A stretch of DNA of 64,000 nt, from the NCBI RefSeq assembly GCF_015206815.1, contig NZ_JADEXZ010000009.1:48618-112617 (forward strand), read 5' to 3'. Both the position numbers and the translations under genes were made by a program. This DNA comes from Fortiea sp. LEGE XX443. GTDB lineage: Bacteria > Cyanobacteriota > Cyanobacteriia > Cyanobacteriales > Nostocaceae. Below, piece by piece: positions 1 to 8,742 of this stretch. Position 1 is the stretch's first letter. Each line of letters begins with the position of its first letter. The notes under the pieces were generated by a model, which saw only the letters and a program-made list of their open reading frames with translations, did not search any database and was not told where the DNA came from.

Positions 1-673
1 TAAAGTTCCTGAATTTAAAGCTTTATGCCAGGAAATTGACCTGGAGTACATTCAGGAAGATTTACCAAAAATTTTGAGTTCTATGAAAGTGGGGACTCAA
101 CGCATCCGCCAAATTGTGTTATCACTCCGTACCTTCTCACGCATGGATGAAGCCGAGTTCAAAGCAGTGGATATTCACGAAAGCATAGACAGTACTTTGA
201 TGATTTTGCAACATCGTCTCAAAGCAAAGCCGGAATTTCCCGAAATTCAGGTGATCCAGGACTACGGCAAATTACCTTTAGTAGAATGCTATGCGGGACA
301 ACTGAATCAGGTGTTTATGAATATTCTGGCAAATGCTATTGATGCTTTAGAACAAGGAAGAGACAATGAAGTTTCACTTCCCACCATTACCATTAATACT
401 ACATTTATTGATTCTGATTGGGTGAAAGTTGCGATCGCTGACAACGGTGTGGGAATGTCTGAGCAGGTTCAAAAACAGGTTTTCAATCCATTCTTTACCA
501 CCAAGCCTGTGGGTAAGGGAACAGGCATGGGAATGTCTATCAGTTATCAAATTATCACTGAAAAACATGGTGGTAAATTGGAGTGTTACTCAAAACCAGG
601 AGAAGGAACAGAATTTATCATTACAATTCCAATTCAGCACTTATGTAGCGGTTCTCATACCGTTTCACCTTAA
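1..673 (+). CDS. Sensor histidine kinase, C-terminal part (5' end outside window)
   Basis: The open frame runs in from the left edge (first full codon at base 2), so the internal ATG at 74 is not the true start. What remains is the end of the dimerisation region, with an RIRQIVLSLRTFSR helix, followed by a complete HATPase_c domain. The N box reads NQVFMNILANAIDAL, the G1 box DNGVGM, and the G2 box GKGTGMGMSIS, where most kinases have GLGLS. The phospho-accepting histidine must lie upstream of the window. The family transfers phosphate from ATP to its own histidine and then to a response regulator; the signal sensed cannot be told from this fragment. The identity as a histidine kinase is secure, but the subfamily is not. 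Confidence 0.9.
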   Translation, partial: KVPEFKALCQEIDLEYIQEDLPKILSSMKVGTQRIRQIVLSLRTFSRMDEAEFKAVDIHESIDSTLMILQHRLKAKPEFPEIQVIQDYGKLPLVECYAGQLNQVFMNILANAIDALEQGRDNEVSLPTITINTTFIDSDWVKVAIADNGVGMSEQVQKQVFNPFFTTKPVGKGTGMGMSISYQIITEKHGGKLECYSKPGEGTEFIITIPIQHLCSGSHTVSP

Positions 674-851
674 GGTTGATACAGATGGCAAGCAGGGGAA
701 GCAAGAAAAGTGATTTGTATCAAGAATTTCGTGAAATGGTATCAGTTGGGTGCAATTATAGATAAACTTTACTCAGAATAGGTATTAAATTTAAATATCA
801 ATTAACTATTTTTCAGTATAATGACTAGGTAGTAAAATTACTTAGAAAAGT

Positions 852-1433
852 ATGAAGCTCCTTTTAACTGGAACTGTTATAGGTGCAGCAATAATTGCTT
901 TAAATCCTTTAGCAGCTAATGCCGCAGGTTTTTCTTTCACCAGTACGCTGAATGGCGCTCAAGAAAATCCACCGATTAGTACACCAGCTACAGGTACAGC
1001 TACAGGTACACTTACTGGTGATCCTGGTAGTTGGGTTTTCAGCTATGTAGTTAATTATTCTGGGTTGCAAGGTGTTATTGCTGCTCCTTTTGCCCACATA
1101 CATGTTGCACCTGTAGGAGTGAATGGCCCGATAGTACACGATTTAGATGGTGCAAATGTTCCACCCATTGCAGGTAGTACTTCTGGTACGATTACAGGTG
1201 ATTGGCGGTTTGATGACATCTCTAGACCTTTAACCGACGTTCTAGCTCAACAGCTAATCAATGGCAACACTTACTTTAATATCCATACAAGCCTCTTTCC
1301 AGCTGGAGAACTTCGTGGGCAAATTCAATCTGTTCCCGAACCTCCAACTCAGTTGGGTTTGTTGGCACTAAGTGCTTGGGGTATTAGCTGGCAATTTAAG
1401 CGTCAAAAAAATAAACAGAAGTTACCCAGTTAA
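852..1433 (+). CDS. CHRD-domain protein with PEP-CTERM anchor
   Basis: A 193-residue exported protein. Residues 1-24 form a signal peptide ending in ANAA. The central part (about 26-155) matches the CHRD domain pattern, with LNGAQENPP near the start, HIHVAP in the middle and YFNIHT...GELRGQI at the end. The C-terminus carries a PEP-CTERM sorting signal: VPEP, a short hydrophobic stretch, then a basic tail (KRQKNKQK). Such proteins are thought to be processed by an exosortase and placed at or outside the outer membrane. No exosortase gene is in the window. The function of CHRD domains is not well established. The ATG at 852 is the only start that keeps the signal peptide. Confidence 0.85.
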   Translation: MKLLLTGTVIGAAIIALNPLAANAAGFSFTSTLNGAQENPPISTPATGTATGTLTGDPGSWVFSYVVNYSGLQGVIAAPFAHIHVAPVGVNGPIVHDLDGANVPPIAGSTSGTITGDWRFDDISRPLTDVLAQQLINGNTYFNIHTSLFPAGELRGQIQSVPEPPTQLGLLALSAWGISWQFKRQKNKQKLPS

Positions 1434-1452
1434 CTTTTATAAATACCTTAAC

Positions 1453-1480
1453 ATAGAGACGTTTTATGAAACGTCTCTAT
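1453..1480 (+). terminator. Hairpin after the CHRD gene, likely terminator
   Basis: Twelve bases (1453-1464) pair perfectly with 1469-1480 around a four-base loop, 20 bases after the stop codon. An AT-rich stretch ending in a run of T follows. The stem core GAGACGTTT also resembles an interspersed cyanobacterial palindrome, so its role as a terminator is an inference. Confidence 0.55.
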
Positions 1481-1830
1481 AAGTATATTTTTCATTAGCG
1501 TGCAATATTTTTTTACGTGCCAAATTCAGCTTTTGGGTAATTCTGCCCATTGTGGAGCGATTCCCCACATCTTGCCATTTCAGACAACCCAGAATCCCTA
1601 TATTCTAGATAACTTTGCTTTAACTATTTAGATCAAATACTCAAATATTTCCAGCGACAACAACTCTTGTATAAAATAGAACTATATTAATGGACAATTA
1701 GTTGATAACTAAGTCTATTGGCAGATGAGATTGATATTTCTGCGCCAAAGTATCCCCCCTGGGTAGCAAACTGGTTATAATTATTTTCCGTTTCTCTTGT
1801 AAATCAACTTTAAATCTTCACAGTATTTAT
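1481..1830. other. Intergenic region, nothing recognised
   Basis: AT-rich spacer between the CHRD gene hairpin and the DUF2256 gene. No long open frame, repeat array or RNA gene was seen; the promoter of the next gene probably lies here. Confidence 0.5.
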
Positions 1831-1989
1831 ATGGGGCGTTATCGTTCTAAATCTGACCTACCTACAAAAATCTGCCCGGTATGTCAACGTCCCTTCACTT
1901 GGCGAAAAAAATGGCAAGATTGCTGGGACGAAGTTAAATACTGCTCAGAACGTTGCCGTCGTCGCCGTTCTGAGGCCAAAACGGAGTAA
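1831..1989 (+). CDS. DUF2256 small zinc-ribbon-like protein
   Basis: A 52-residue protein starting at ATG 1831 and ending at TAA 1987-1989. It contains two cysteine pairs, KICPVCQRPF and KYCSERCRRRR, separated by a tryptophan-rich segment (WRKKWQDCWDEV). The pattern fits the DUF2256 family, whose members are this short. The two CxxC-type pairs suggest that it binds a zinc ion, and the arginine-rich C-terminus could bind nucleic acid; both are inferences. The family has no settled function that I know of. It stands alone between the CHRD gene and the asparaginase. Confidence 0.8.
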   Translation: MGRYRSKSDLPTKICPVCQRPFTWRKKWQDCWDEVKYCSERCRRRRSEAKTE

Positions 1990-2205
1990 AAAGTGAAATA
2001 TGAAGTATGGCAGGTGACAGGGAACAGGTGACACTTCGGCATGGTTCGACTGCGCTCACCAGCCGCTCAGTGACCGCATGTGACAAGGTTAAAAGTCTTT
2101 TAGTGCATGAGTTTTATCATTGGCCGATGTCCTAACTGCCTTGGCTACTGCTGTATGAAGTGTAAAATCAACTTTAACTTAGACGCAAATAGCGCAAAAA
2201 TATAG

Positions 2206-3165
2206 ATGAAGCTACAGGTGCAACCTAAATTAATTATTCATGGAGGGGCTGGTAGTTCTCTCCACGGCAAAGGAGGATTAGATGCAGTACGGCGATCGCT
2301 CCATGCAGTCATAGAAGAAGTTTATGCTTTGTTATTGTCAGGAGCAAACGCTTCCACGGCAGTGGTGCGGGGTTGTCAACTGTTGGAAGATGACCCCCGC
2401 TTTAATGCTGGTACTGGTTCGGTGCTACAATCCGATGGCCAAATTCGCATGAGTGCTGCCTTGATGGATGGGATGTCAGGGCGTTTTAGTGGTGTGATTA
2501 ATGTCTCGCGGGTGAAAAATCCTATTGAGTTAGCGCATTTTTTACAAACTTCCCCTGACCGAGTGTTGTCAGATTACGGCTCGGCTGAACTAGCACGAGA
2601 GTTACAAGTACCCAGCTACAATGCTTTAACTGATTTGCGGTTGCAAGAATGGATTCAGGAACGTCAAGATAATTTTAAAAGCACAATGGCTGGGGTTGTA
2701 GCAGAGCCAGAGTTATTAGAAACTAGCAATGCAGGACGCGGAACGATTGGTGTAGTTGCTTTAGATGCTCACGGTGGACTGGCAGCAGGTACATCCACAG
2801 GTGGCAAAGGTTTTGAGCGCATTGGTCGGGTGAGTGATTCGGCAATGCCAGCAGGCAATTACGCAACTGGTCATGGGGCTGTTAGCTGTACCGGGATTGG
2901 GGAAGATATTATCGATGAGTGTTTAGCACCACGGATTGTAGTGCGTGTAACTGATGGTATGACTCTTAAAGATGCTATGCAGCGCTCCTTTGCTGAAGCT
3001 CACGAACACAAAAGAGATTTAGGTGCGATCGCTTTAGATGCTAGTGGTGCGATCGCTTGGGGAAAAACTAGCCAAGTCTTACTCGCCGCCCACCACGACG
3101 GCGAAAAGATTGGCGATACTTTAGAAATGCCCGTTGGGACACAAATCGGCTGTATTCAAGTATGA
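2206..3165 (+). CDS. iaaA: Isoaspartyl peptidase / plant-type L-asparaginase
   Basis: A 319-residue Ntn-hydrolase. The N-terminus has the family signature LIIHGGAG, and the autoprocessing site is seen in NAGRGTIGVVALD, where the threonine after RG becomes the N-terminal nucleophile of the beta subunit. Further family motifs are FNAGTGSVLQ, TSTGG and GAVSCTGIGE. The enzyme cleaves beta-aspartyl dipeptides and asparagine in the cytoplasm, so it serves turnover of isomerised proteins and possibly cyanophycin breakdown, which yields beta-Asp-Arg. The length matches the family. The gene is single and converges on glmU. Confidence in the family is high; the exact substrate preference is not visible. 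Confidence 0.93.
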   Translation: MKLQVQPKLIIHGGAGSSLHGKGGLDAVRRSLHAVIEEVYALLLSGANASTAVVRGCQLLEDDPRFNAGTGSVLQSDGQIRMSAALMDGMSGRFSGVINVSRVKNPIELAHFLQTSPDRVLSDYGSAELARELQVPSYNALTDLRLQEWIQERQDNFKSTMAGVVAEPELLETSNAGRGTIGVVALDAHGGLAAGTSTGGKGFERIGRVSDSAMPAGNYATGHGAVSCTGIGEDIIDECLAPRIVVRVTDGMTLKDAMQRSFAEAHEHKRDLGAIALDASGAIAWGKTSQVLLAAHHDGEKIGDTLEMPVGTQIGCIQV

Positions 3166-3310
3166 AGTCAGAAGTGTGAAGTCTGAAAAAAGTCTGAAGG
3201 GTGTCTACACCCTTTAGGTGGCTTACCGTACTCCACAAGAGAACCCGGAGGGTAGGGTAGTCTAAAGACTGAAATTTGAATTTTATCCCAGCTTGCAGTA
3301 AGAGGCTTTG

Positions 3311-3339
3311 CATACTTCATACTTCACACTTCATACTTT
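3311..3339. repeat. Short tandem repeat of CATACTTC type beyond the 3' end of glmU
   Basis: Nearly repeated octamers of the type CATACTTC (with one CACACTTC variant). The reverse complement of the same unit appears at 4684-4706 on the other side of glmU, and related pieces occur near 1995-2008 and 3161-3180. It has the character of the short tandemly repeated repetitive sequences common in heterocystous cyanobacteria. Confidence 0.6.
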
Positions 3340-4677
3340 CCTCCGCCATCCTGGCTTGATTACCTGACGGCTACGGGCAATGACTAAGCTATCATTGGGG
3401 ACATCTTCAGTCACAGTGGAACCCGCTGCTACATAGACATCATCACCCAAGGTAACTGGTGCGACTAACACACTATTAGAACCTGTTTTGGTGCGATCGC
3501 CAATTTGAGTCCGGTGTTTTTTCACGCCGTCATAGTTAGCGGTAATTGTCCCTGCACCAATATTTACTTGACTACCCGCAGTGGTATCGCCCAAATAAGA
3601 TAGATGCGCCACGTTGGTTTTTTCACCTAAGCGTGTATTTTTTAACTCCACAAAATTGCCCACACGGCAATTAGTCCCCACTTCAGCATGACCGCGCAAA
3701 TGAGCATAGGGGCCAATGCGAGTTCCTGCTTGGACAATGCTATCTGTCACCACAGAATATAAGACTGTGACATTCTCACCCAACTGGCTATTATCAATCA
3801 AACTTCCCGGCCCAATGCGGCTACCAGCTTGAATCTTGGTATTTCCCCGCAGGTGTGTTTGGGGTTCAATAATTACATCTGGTTGTAATTCTACGGTGTC
3901 ATCAATGGTGATGCTGTTGGGATCGATGAGAGTCACACCTGCAAGCATCCATTGTTCTTTGATGCGCCTTTGCAAAATCTCGTAGGCTGTTGCTAGTTGT
4001 AGGCGATCGTTAATGCCCAAAATTTCTTGATAATCGGCTACATCCACTGCCATGACTTGTCCAACTTGAGTAACGGCATCGGTGAGGTAGTATTCTTTTT
4101 GAGAGTTGTTGGCTTCTAGATGAGGTAAGACTTTAGCTAAATCTGGCCAACGAAAGCAGTAAACCCCAGCGTTAACTCGGCAGTTTTGTCTTTGAGCCGG
4201 AGTACAATCTTTGTGTTCAACAATTTGTTGTACTATGTGTTCGTCATTACAAAAAACTCTCCCGTAACCTTGAGGATCTGCTAACTGAGCAGTGAGGATG
4301 GTGGCCGCGTTCTGATTTTCTTGGTGAGTTTGCCATAGCTGTTTCAGAGTTTCGGTGCGTAACAGTGGTACATCACCATTGAGGACTAATAAATCTCCAG
4401 TGTAGTCTTCCAGATGGGGCAGTAATTGCTGGATGGCGTGACCTGTTCCCAATTGTACAGTTTGTTCCACAAACTCCAGGGAGTTCGACTGGATGCTGGC
4501 TTTTACTTCTTGGGCTTGATACCCTACAATCACCATTCGCCGTGAGGGGGAAAGCGGCTCTACACTTTCTAAAACTTTCTCTACTAGCGATCGCCCACCC
4601 AAAGAATGTAAAACTTTGGGTAAGCTTGATTTCATCCTTGTACCGCGTCCCGCCGCTAGAATTGCTACAACTACCAT
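3331..4677 (-). CDS. glmU: Bifunctional UDP-N-acetylglucosamine pyrophosphorylase / glucosamine-1-phosphate acetyltransferase
   Basis: A 448-residue two-domain enzyme. Residues 1-230 are the nucleotidyltransferase with the [18 protein letters not shown] loop; from about 250 onward hexapeptide repeats form the left-handed beta helix (for example [15 protein letters not shown] and [14 protein letters not shown]). It makes UDP-GlcNAc from glucosamine-1-phosphate, acetyl-CoA and UTP, for peptidoglycan and lipopolysaccharide. The ATG at 4677 is preferred; a TTG two codons upstream is also open but has no support. The length matches the family. The gene stands alone, transcribed towards iaaA, and short tandem repeats lie beyond both ends. 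Confidence 0.96.
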   Translation of the reverse strand: MVVVAILAAGRGTRMKSSLPKVLHSLGGRSLVEKVLESVEPLSPSRRMVIVGYQAQEVKASIQSNSLEFVEQTVQLGTGHAIQQLLPHLEDYTGDLLVLNGDVPLLRTETLKQLWQTHQENQNAATILTAQLADPQGYGRVFCNDEHIVQQIVEHKDCTPAQRQNCRVNAGVYCFRWPDLAKVLPHLEANNSQKEYYLTDAVTQVGQVMAVDVADYQEILGINDRLQLATAYEILQRRIKEQWMLAGVTLIDPNSITIDDTVELQPDVIIEPQTHLRGNTKIQAGSRIGPGSLIDNSQLGENVTVLYSVVTDSIVQAGTRIGPYAHLRGHAEVGTNCRVGNFVELKNTRLGEKTNVAHLSYLGDTTAGSQVNIGAGTITANYDGVKKHRTQIGDRTKTGSNSVLVAPVTLGDDVYVAAGSTVTEDVPNDSLVIARSRQVIKPGWRRKV

Positions 4678-4683
4678 AATCAA

Positions 4684-4706
4684 AAGTATGAAGTATGAAG
4701 TATAAG
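4684..4706. repeat. Short tandem repeat of GTATGAA type upstream of glmU
   Basis: Tandem heptamer-like units (GTATGAA, read AGTATGAAGTATGAAG) lie directly upstream of the glmU start. They are the inverted version of the repeat at 3311-3339, so the gene is bracketed by complementary copies. Confidence 0.6.
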
Positions 4707-4790
4707 ATTTTAGCTCCTATCCTTCATCTTTGAAAATTCATACTTGACGATCTCAGCACGCGGCTCAACACCATGATCATGCTAACAGCA

Positions 4791-6020
4791 CTACTTACAC
4801 TGGTAAGTGCGAATAAACTCAGCAAACTGCTGCATGAGTTCGCAATTACGCCATCCTGCTTCAGTCTCTTCGTGCATTACAGATAAAGCTTCTTCTGAGG
4901 TGAAAGCTCTTTTATAAGGTCTTTCACTGGTTAGAGCATCATAAATATCAATGAGTTGAAAAACTTGTGCCAGAAAGGGAATATCATGTCCTTTCAATTT
5001 ATCAGGATAGCCTGAACCATTCCAGCGCTCGTGGTGATGGCGAATAATGGGAATTACGCCCCGCATACTGCGTAGGGGTTGGCAAATTTTTTCTCCGATT
5101 AAAACATGCTGCTGCATGATTTGCCAATCTTCTGAGGTGAGTTGCCCATTTTTTAGTAGCACTGCATCCGGAATCCCAACTTTACCTATATCGTGAAGAT
5201 AACCACCCCACATCAAATCTCGCAGTTGAGCGCGAGAAAGATTCAGGTATTCGCCAAAAGCTTGTCCTAGCTTTACCAAACGTTCACAGTGATCTCCTGT
5301 ATTCGGATCGCGGCTTTCAATGGCTCTAGCAATGGAAAACAGTACTTGTTCAGCATGGTCTAAGTCTTCGTTCAACCGCTTCTGCCGTACTAAGGATTTC
5401 ACCCGCGCTGTTAGTTCCACACGGTCAAAGGGTTTGGTGAGAAAATCATCTGCACCAACTTCAATCCCTCGAATGCGCGATCGCCTATCATTTAATGCTG
5501 TAATAAAAATTACTGGAATTAACCTCGTATGTTCGTCCTGCTTAAGCAACTGGCATACTTCAAATCCATCCATGCCTGGCATCATCACATCCAGTAAGAT
5601 TATATCTGGCTGTTTTTGCGTTATTAACACCACAGCAGTCGCTCCACTGTCTGCTTCAATCACTTCATAACCTTCCATCGCCAATAACGCTGCTGCTGTC
5701 ATCCGACTAGCCGCATGGTCGTCAACTACTAAAATTATTGGTGCTTCAATATCAAAGCTATTCACTTTGGAGCTTTTGGCTTGTAGAGTTTTTGATAATA
5801 ATGAATTGTACCCATAATTAATTTCAGGTTTTATCCAAGAAGACCTTGCTTGCGCCTGTTCAAGCATGACTTCTTGTTGCGATAATTTTAGTGGTTGGTC
5901 ATCTAAATCTCGAAACTTTAGGTCATGACTTGCATTTATATCATTTACTTTTTTTATGAGACTTGACTCACTAAAACTTTGTTGATTAGAATCTGTGTAT
6001 TTGGCACTCCAGTGAATCAC
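4791..6020 (-). CDS. Response regulator with HD-GYP phosphodiesterase domain
   Basis: A 409-residue protein with GTG as the apparent start. The first 90 residues are polar and not recognised. A receiver domain follows (about 95-212), with the acidic pocket VVDDH and phospho-acceptor aspartate in IILLDVMMPGMDG. The C-terminal half is an HD-GYP domain, seen from HDIGKVGIPD, HVLIGE, IIRHHHERWNGSGYP and DIYDALTSERPYK. HD-GYP proteins hydrolyse cyclic-di-GMP (or related dinucleotides), so phosphorylation by a partner kinase probably controls c-di-GMP level. No kinase gene is adjacent. The architecture matches RpfG-like regulators. All metal-binding histidine and aspartate motifs seem intact. Confidence 0.92.
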   Translation of the reverse strand: MIHWSAKYTDSNQQSFSESSLIKKVNDINASHDLKFRDLDDQPLKLSQQEVMLEQAQARSSWIKPEINYGYNSLLSKTLQAKSSKVNSFDIEAPIILVVDDHAASRMTAAALLAMEGYEVIEADSGATAVVLITQKQPDIILLDVMMPGMDGFEVCQLLKQDEHTRLIPVIFITALNDRRSRIRGIEVGADDFLTKPFDRVELTARVKSLVRQKRLNEDLDHAEQVLFSIARAIESRDPNTGDHCERLVKLGQAFGEYLNLSRAQLRDLMWGGYLHDIGKVGIPDAVLLKNGQLTSEDWQIMQQHVLIGEKICQPLRSMRGVIPIIRHHHERWNGSGYPDKLKGHDIPFLAQVFQLIDIYDALTSERPYKRAFTSEEALSVMHEETEAGWRNCELMQQFAEFIRTYQCK

Positions 6021-6886
6021 GAAGACACCCCATTTTTTCTAATAAGTTAACAGTTTCGATCTGCAAAAACCTAGTTTAGATTTGCAACCATAATCCACTT
6101 TCAATTTTTATCAGCTTTATTTACTATCTTAGGCTGCTTGTTTTTATTATGCAGATCATATTTTTCTTTATGAGAAAAGAATCTTACTCAGAGAAATTTG
6201 CTGCAAAATTCCTAACTTACTATTCTAGTATGATAAATTCACACAAATGTTAAATCAGGTTTTTTACGGAGATTTTTTAACATTTCCAGCATAACAAAGT
6301 GTTTTAATCGCTCAATTGAACTCAAACGACAGTAATTTAATTTTCAAGTTTTTATTCAAATCTTAAAATTAATACGTATTTTTTGTCAGTAATTTTTAGG
6401 TTCTTCAGTTCATTTTATAGAATCGCAGCATAAATAAAACCTAATCATAGCCTGTGTTCCTTGCTGTTACTAGATTTTAAATCTTTGAAATTTTTGATAA
6501 AACAGCGATTTTCATGACACACCATAAAATCAATGCAAGAACCTATTTTTATAAATTATCATCACAATATACTTAAACTTATGTCAATTTATATACTCAA
6601 TATTTTTAATAAAGAGAGAAACTTGAAAACTACATGGTCATAACCACTTTTGAGGTCGCAAATAAAGCAATTTGAAACTTAGTGGCTATAAAATTTAAAT
6701 TTCTAAGTGCTTCTAGTTTGTGGTAAAGCCGCAATCAAAATGCTTTTACTTGCTGTTTTTCCCAGTGGCTACGACATTATCATAGATATATATTAAAAAT
6801 ATTAAATTTAAATTAATATTTATTAGAACAGAACGTTTTTCTCTCTTACACGCCACACCCCTTGTCTAAACCCTTGATTTTTCATC
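6021..6886. other. Long AT-rich intergenic region, no gene seen
   Basis: About 870 bases, very AT-rich, between the HD-GYP gene and the methyltransferase gene. No open frame above about 60 codons, tandem repeat or RNA gene was recognised. The promoter for the HD-GYP regulator should be at the left end. Confidence 0.5.
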
Positions 6887-7816
6887 TCACTGTCTAAGTT
6901 GTGTATTAAATAACCAACGTTTTCGCCAACGAGAGGTAGGTTCTAATAAACAGGCTTGTTGTTCTTGTTGTCGCCGCATAATGATCACATCAGGAGAATC
7001 ATGCAATTGCGGATCGCGGTAAGGAATAGCAGCGCGAGTTAACAAATGTTCTTGTTCGGCTGGGGAAAGAGGAGGAAGTAAAGTAGACACGGGGATTAGG
7101 AGAGGCGGAGAGGCGGAGAATTTTGTGTCTTGATTTGGGGCTGCAACCGTACCAGGCGATCGCCTCCCGACTGGTGGAGTAGAACCTATTCGTAGCCCAG
7201 CTAATATCAGTGCTGTACGTACAGCCGCCGCACAAGAATAAGTCGCCAGCAAGCCGTTTTCTTGTAAACATACTGAGACTTGTTGTAGAAATTCCACAGT
7301 CCATAAGTGGGGACACTGAGGTGGTGAAAAAGGATCTAAAAAAATTGCATCTGCTAGGAAACCTGATTGATTTACCGCTTGAATCGAGACTCTCGCATCC
7401 CCAATGAGTAATTTTGCTTCGAGGCGTTCTGTTTGTACTTGCTGTTCAAACGCGAGTTGGGTCAAAATTGCCGTGTATTCGTAGTTCCAGTGATCAAATA
7501 AAGAATTGGCGATCGCAGCTTGCGGTACAGCAGGATTCAGTTCTAAACCGATTAATTCCACATGGCAACTCGGATTTACTGCCCAAATTGTCTGTAAAGC
7601 TGCGGCTGTGTTGTATCCTAGACCGTAACAAATATCCAATAGCCGCACAAATGGTTTGAGCGCAGCTTGAGCTAATTGAGTCGGTTCCACAAACTTAAAA
7701 TAACTCTCCTGTTTAGCGCCAAAATGACTGTGAAATGATTCACTAAACTCTTGAGAGAAAAAGGTGAAAGAACCATCGGCGGTTGGTTGTGGTACAAAGT
7801 TATCAAATTCTGGCAT
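6887..7816 (-). CDS. MnmC-like (DUF752) SAM-dependent methyltransferase
   Basis: A 309-residue protein resembling the methyltransferase half of MnmC. Motifs include LDICYGLGYNTAAAL (SAM-binding loop), LIGLELNP, AIFLDPFSPPQCPHLWTVEF (the D-P-F-S-P active-site segment) and STPPVGRRSPGT near the end. MnmC methylates the 5-aminomethyl group of 2-thiouridine at the wobble position of some tRNAs. The FAD oxidase half of the E. coli enzyme is absent, as is common in cyanobacteria, so the substrate may differ. A proline/serine linker (about residues 225-250) is encoded over an 8-bp tandem repeat near 7101-7116 and may be inserted sequence. It is divergent from the sulfurtransferase gene. Confidence 0.8.
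   Translation of the reverse strand: MPEFDNFVPQPTADGSFTFFSQEFSESFHSHFGAKQESYFKFVEPTQLAQAALKPFVRLLDICYGLGYNTAAALQTIWAVNPSCHVELIGLELNPAVPQAAIANSLFDHWNYEYTAILTQLAFEQQVQTERLEAKLLIGDARVSIQAVNQSGFLADAIFLDPFSPPQCPHLWTVEFLQQVSVCLQENGLLATYSCAAAVRTALILAGLRIGSTPPVGRRSPGTVAAPNQDTKFSASPPLLIPVSTLLPPLSPAEQEHLLTRAAIPYRDPQLHDSPDVIIMRRQQEQQACLLEPTSRWRKRWLFNTQLRQ
7101..7116. repeat. 8-bp tandem repeat (AGAGGCGG) inside the methyltransferase gene
   Basis: Two exact AGAGGCGG units followed by AGAA. They lie in the coding sequence of the MnmC-like gene and encode part of a low-complexity linker. Such GC-rich short repeats are otherwise found between genes in these genomes. Confidence 0.6.
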
Positions 7817-7873
7817 CAGACTTTTTTCACTGATAAATAGCTAATAAATATATTTTGAATTTTGAGTTAGTTT

Positions 7874-8695
7874 ATGGTTGACATTCAACTTTTTGTTTCA
7901 CCAGCGTGGCTTTTAGAACACCTCAACAATCTACAAATTGTGATTGTGGATTGTCGTTTTTCTCTGGTTGATCCACAATTAGGACAAAAACAATATCAAA
8001 CAAGTCACATCCCAGGGTCATATTATTTTGATTTAAATCAGGATCTTTCCAGTCCAGTAGGTAAGCATGGCGGTAGACACCCTTTGCCTGACATTAACAA
8101 TTTAGCTCAGAAATTATCAGCAATTGGGGTAAATTCTCAAAAAACTTTGGTTGTAGCTTATGACGATTCCCGGTTGGCTTTTGCATCTCGTCTGTGGTGG
8201 TTACTACGTTATCTCGGACATGAGCAAGTAGTAGTAATGGATGGCGGTTTTACTGCATGGGAAAAAGCTGGATATCCAGTTACAGATGTTATCTCACAAC
8301 CTCGAACAGGTAATTTTACTCCTCAGATTCAAACCGAACTGTTAGTAGATATTGAAGCAGTCAAAAATCGCCAAGATTCACCACAAGTAGCATTGGTAGA
8401 TTCGAGAGAAGGCGATCGCTACCGAGGTGAAAGAGAGCCAATTGATAAAATTGCTGGGCATATTCCTGGTGCAGTTAACTATCCTTGGCAAGAAGTTACA
8501 GACTCATCAGGCTATCTGCTTTCTCAACTACAGCAACGTCAACGATGGGAAACTATAGCAACAGCCAAGGAAATTTTAGTCTACTGTGGTTCTGGTGTCA
8601 CAGCTTGTGTGAATTTGCTCTCTTTAGAATTAGCTGGCATTCATACAGGTAAACTTTATGCTGGTAGTTGGAGTGATTGGATTAGTTATATGTAG
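7874..8695 (+). CDS. Sulfurtransferase, 3-mercaptopyruvate type (two rhodanese domains)
   Basis: A 273-residue protein with two rhodanese folds. The N-terminal non-catalytic one carries HIPGSYYFDLNQDLS and WWLLRYLGH; the C-terminal catalytic one carries DSREGDRYRGE, GHIPGAVNYPW and the active-site loop CGSGVTAC. The loop CGSGVTA is the type found in 3-mercaptopyruvate sulfurtransferases such as SseA, whereas thiosulfate sulfurtransferases usually have a charged CRxGxTA loop. The enzyme moves sulfur through a cysteine persulfide. The length matches the family. No operon partner is visible; it converges on the beta-barrel gene. Confidence 0.9.
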   Translation: MVDIQLFVSPAWLLEHLNNLQIVIVDCRFSLVDPQLGQKQYQTSHIPGSYYFDLNQDLSSPVGKHGGRHPLPDINNLAQKLSAIGVNSQKTLVVAYDDSRLAFASRLWWLLRYLGHEQVVVMDGGFTAWEKAGYPVTDVISQPRTGNFTPQIQTELLVDIEAVKNRQDSPQVALVDSREGDRYRGEREPIDKIAGHIPGAVNYPWQEVTDSSGYLLSQLQQRQRWETIATAKEILVYCGSGVTACVNLLSLELAGIHTGKLYAGSWSDWISYM

Positions 8696-8742
8696 TCATT
8701 TGTCAAAACTAATGACAAAGAAAAAAGGACAAATGACATATT

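Noticed and set aside
2036..2090. A tRNA-like GGTTCGA stretch
   Set aside because: No cloverleaf or acceptor stem can be drawn; it is part of an interspersed repeat found between genes.
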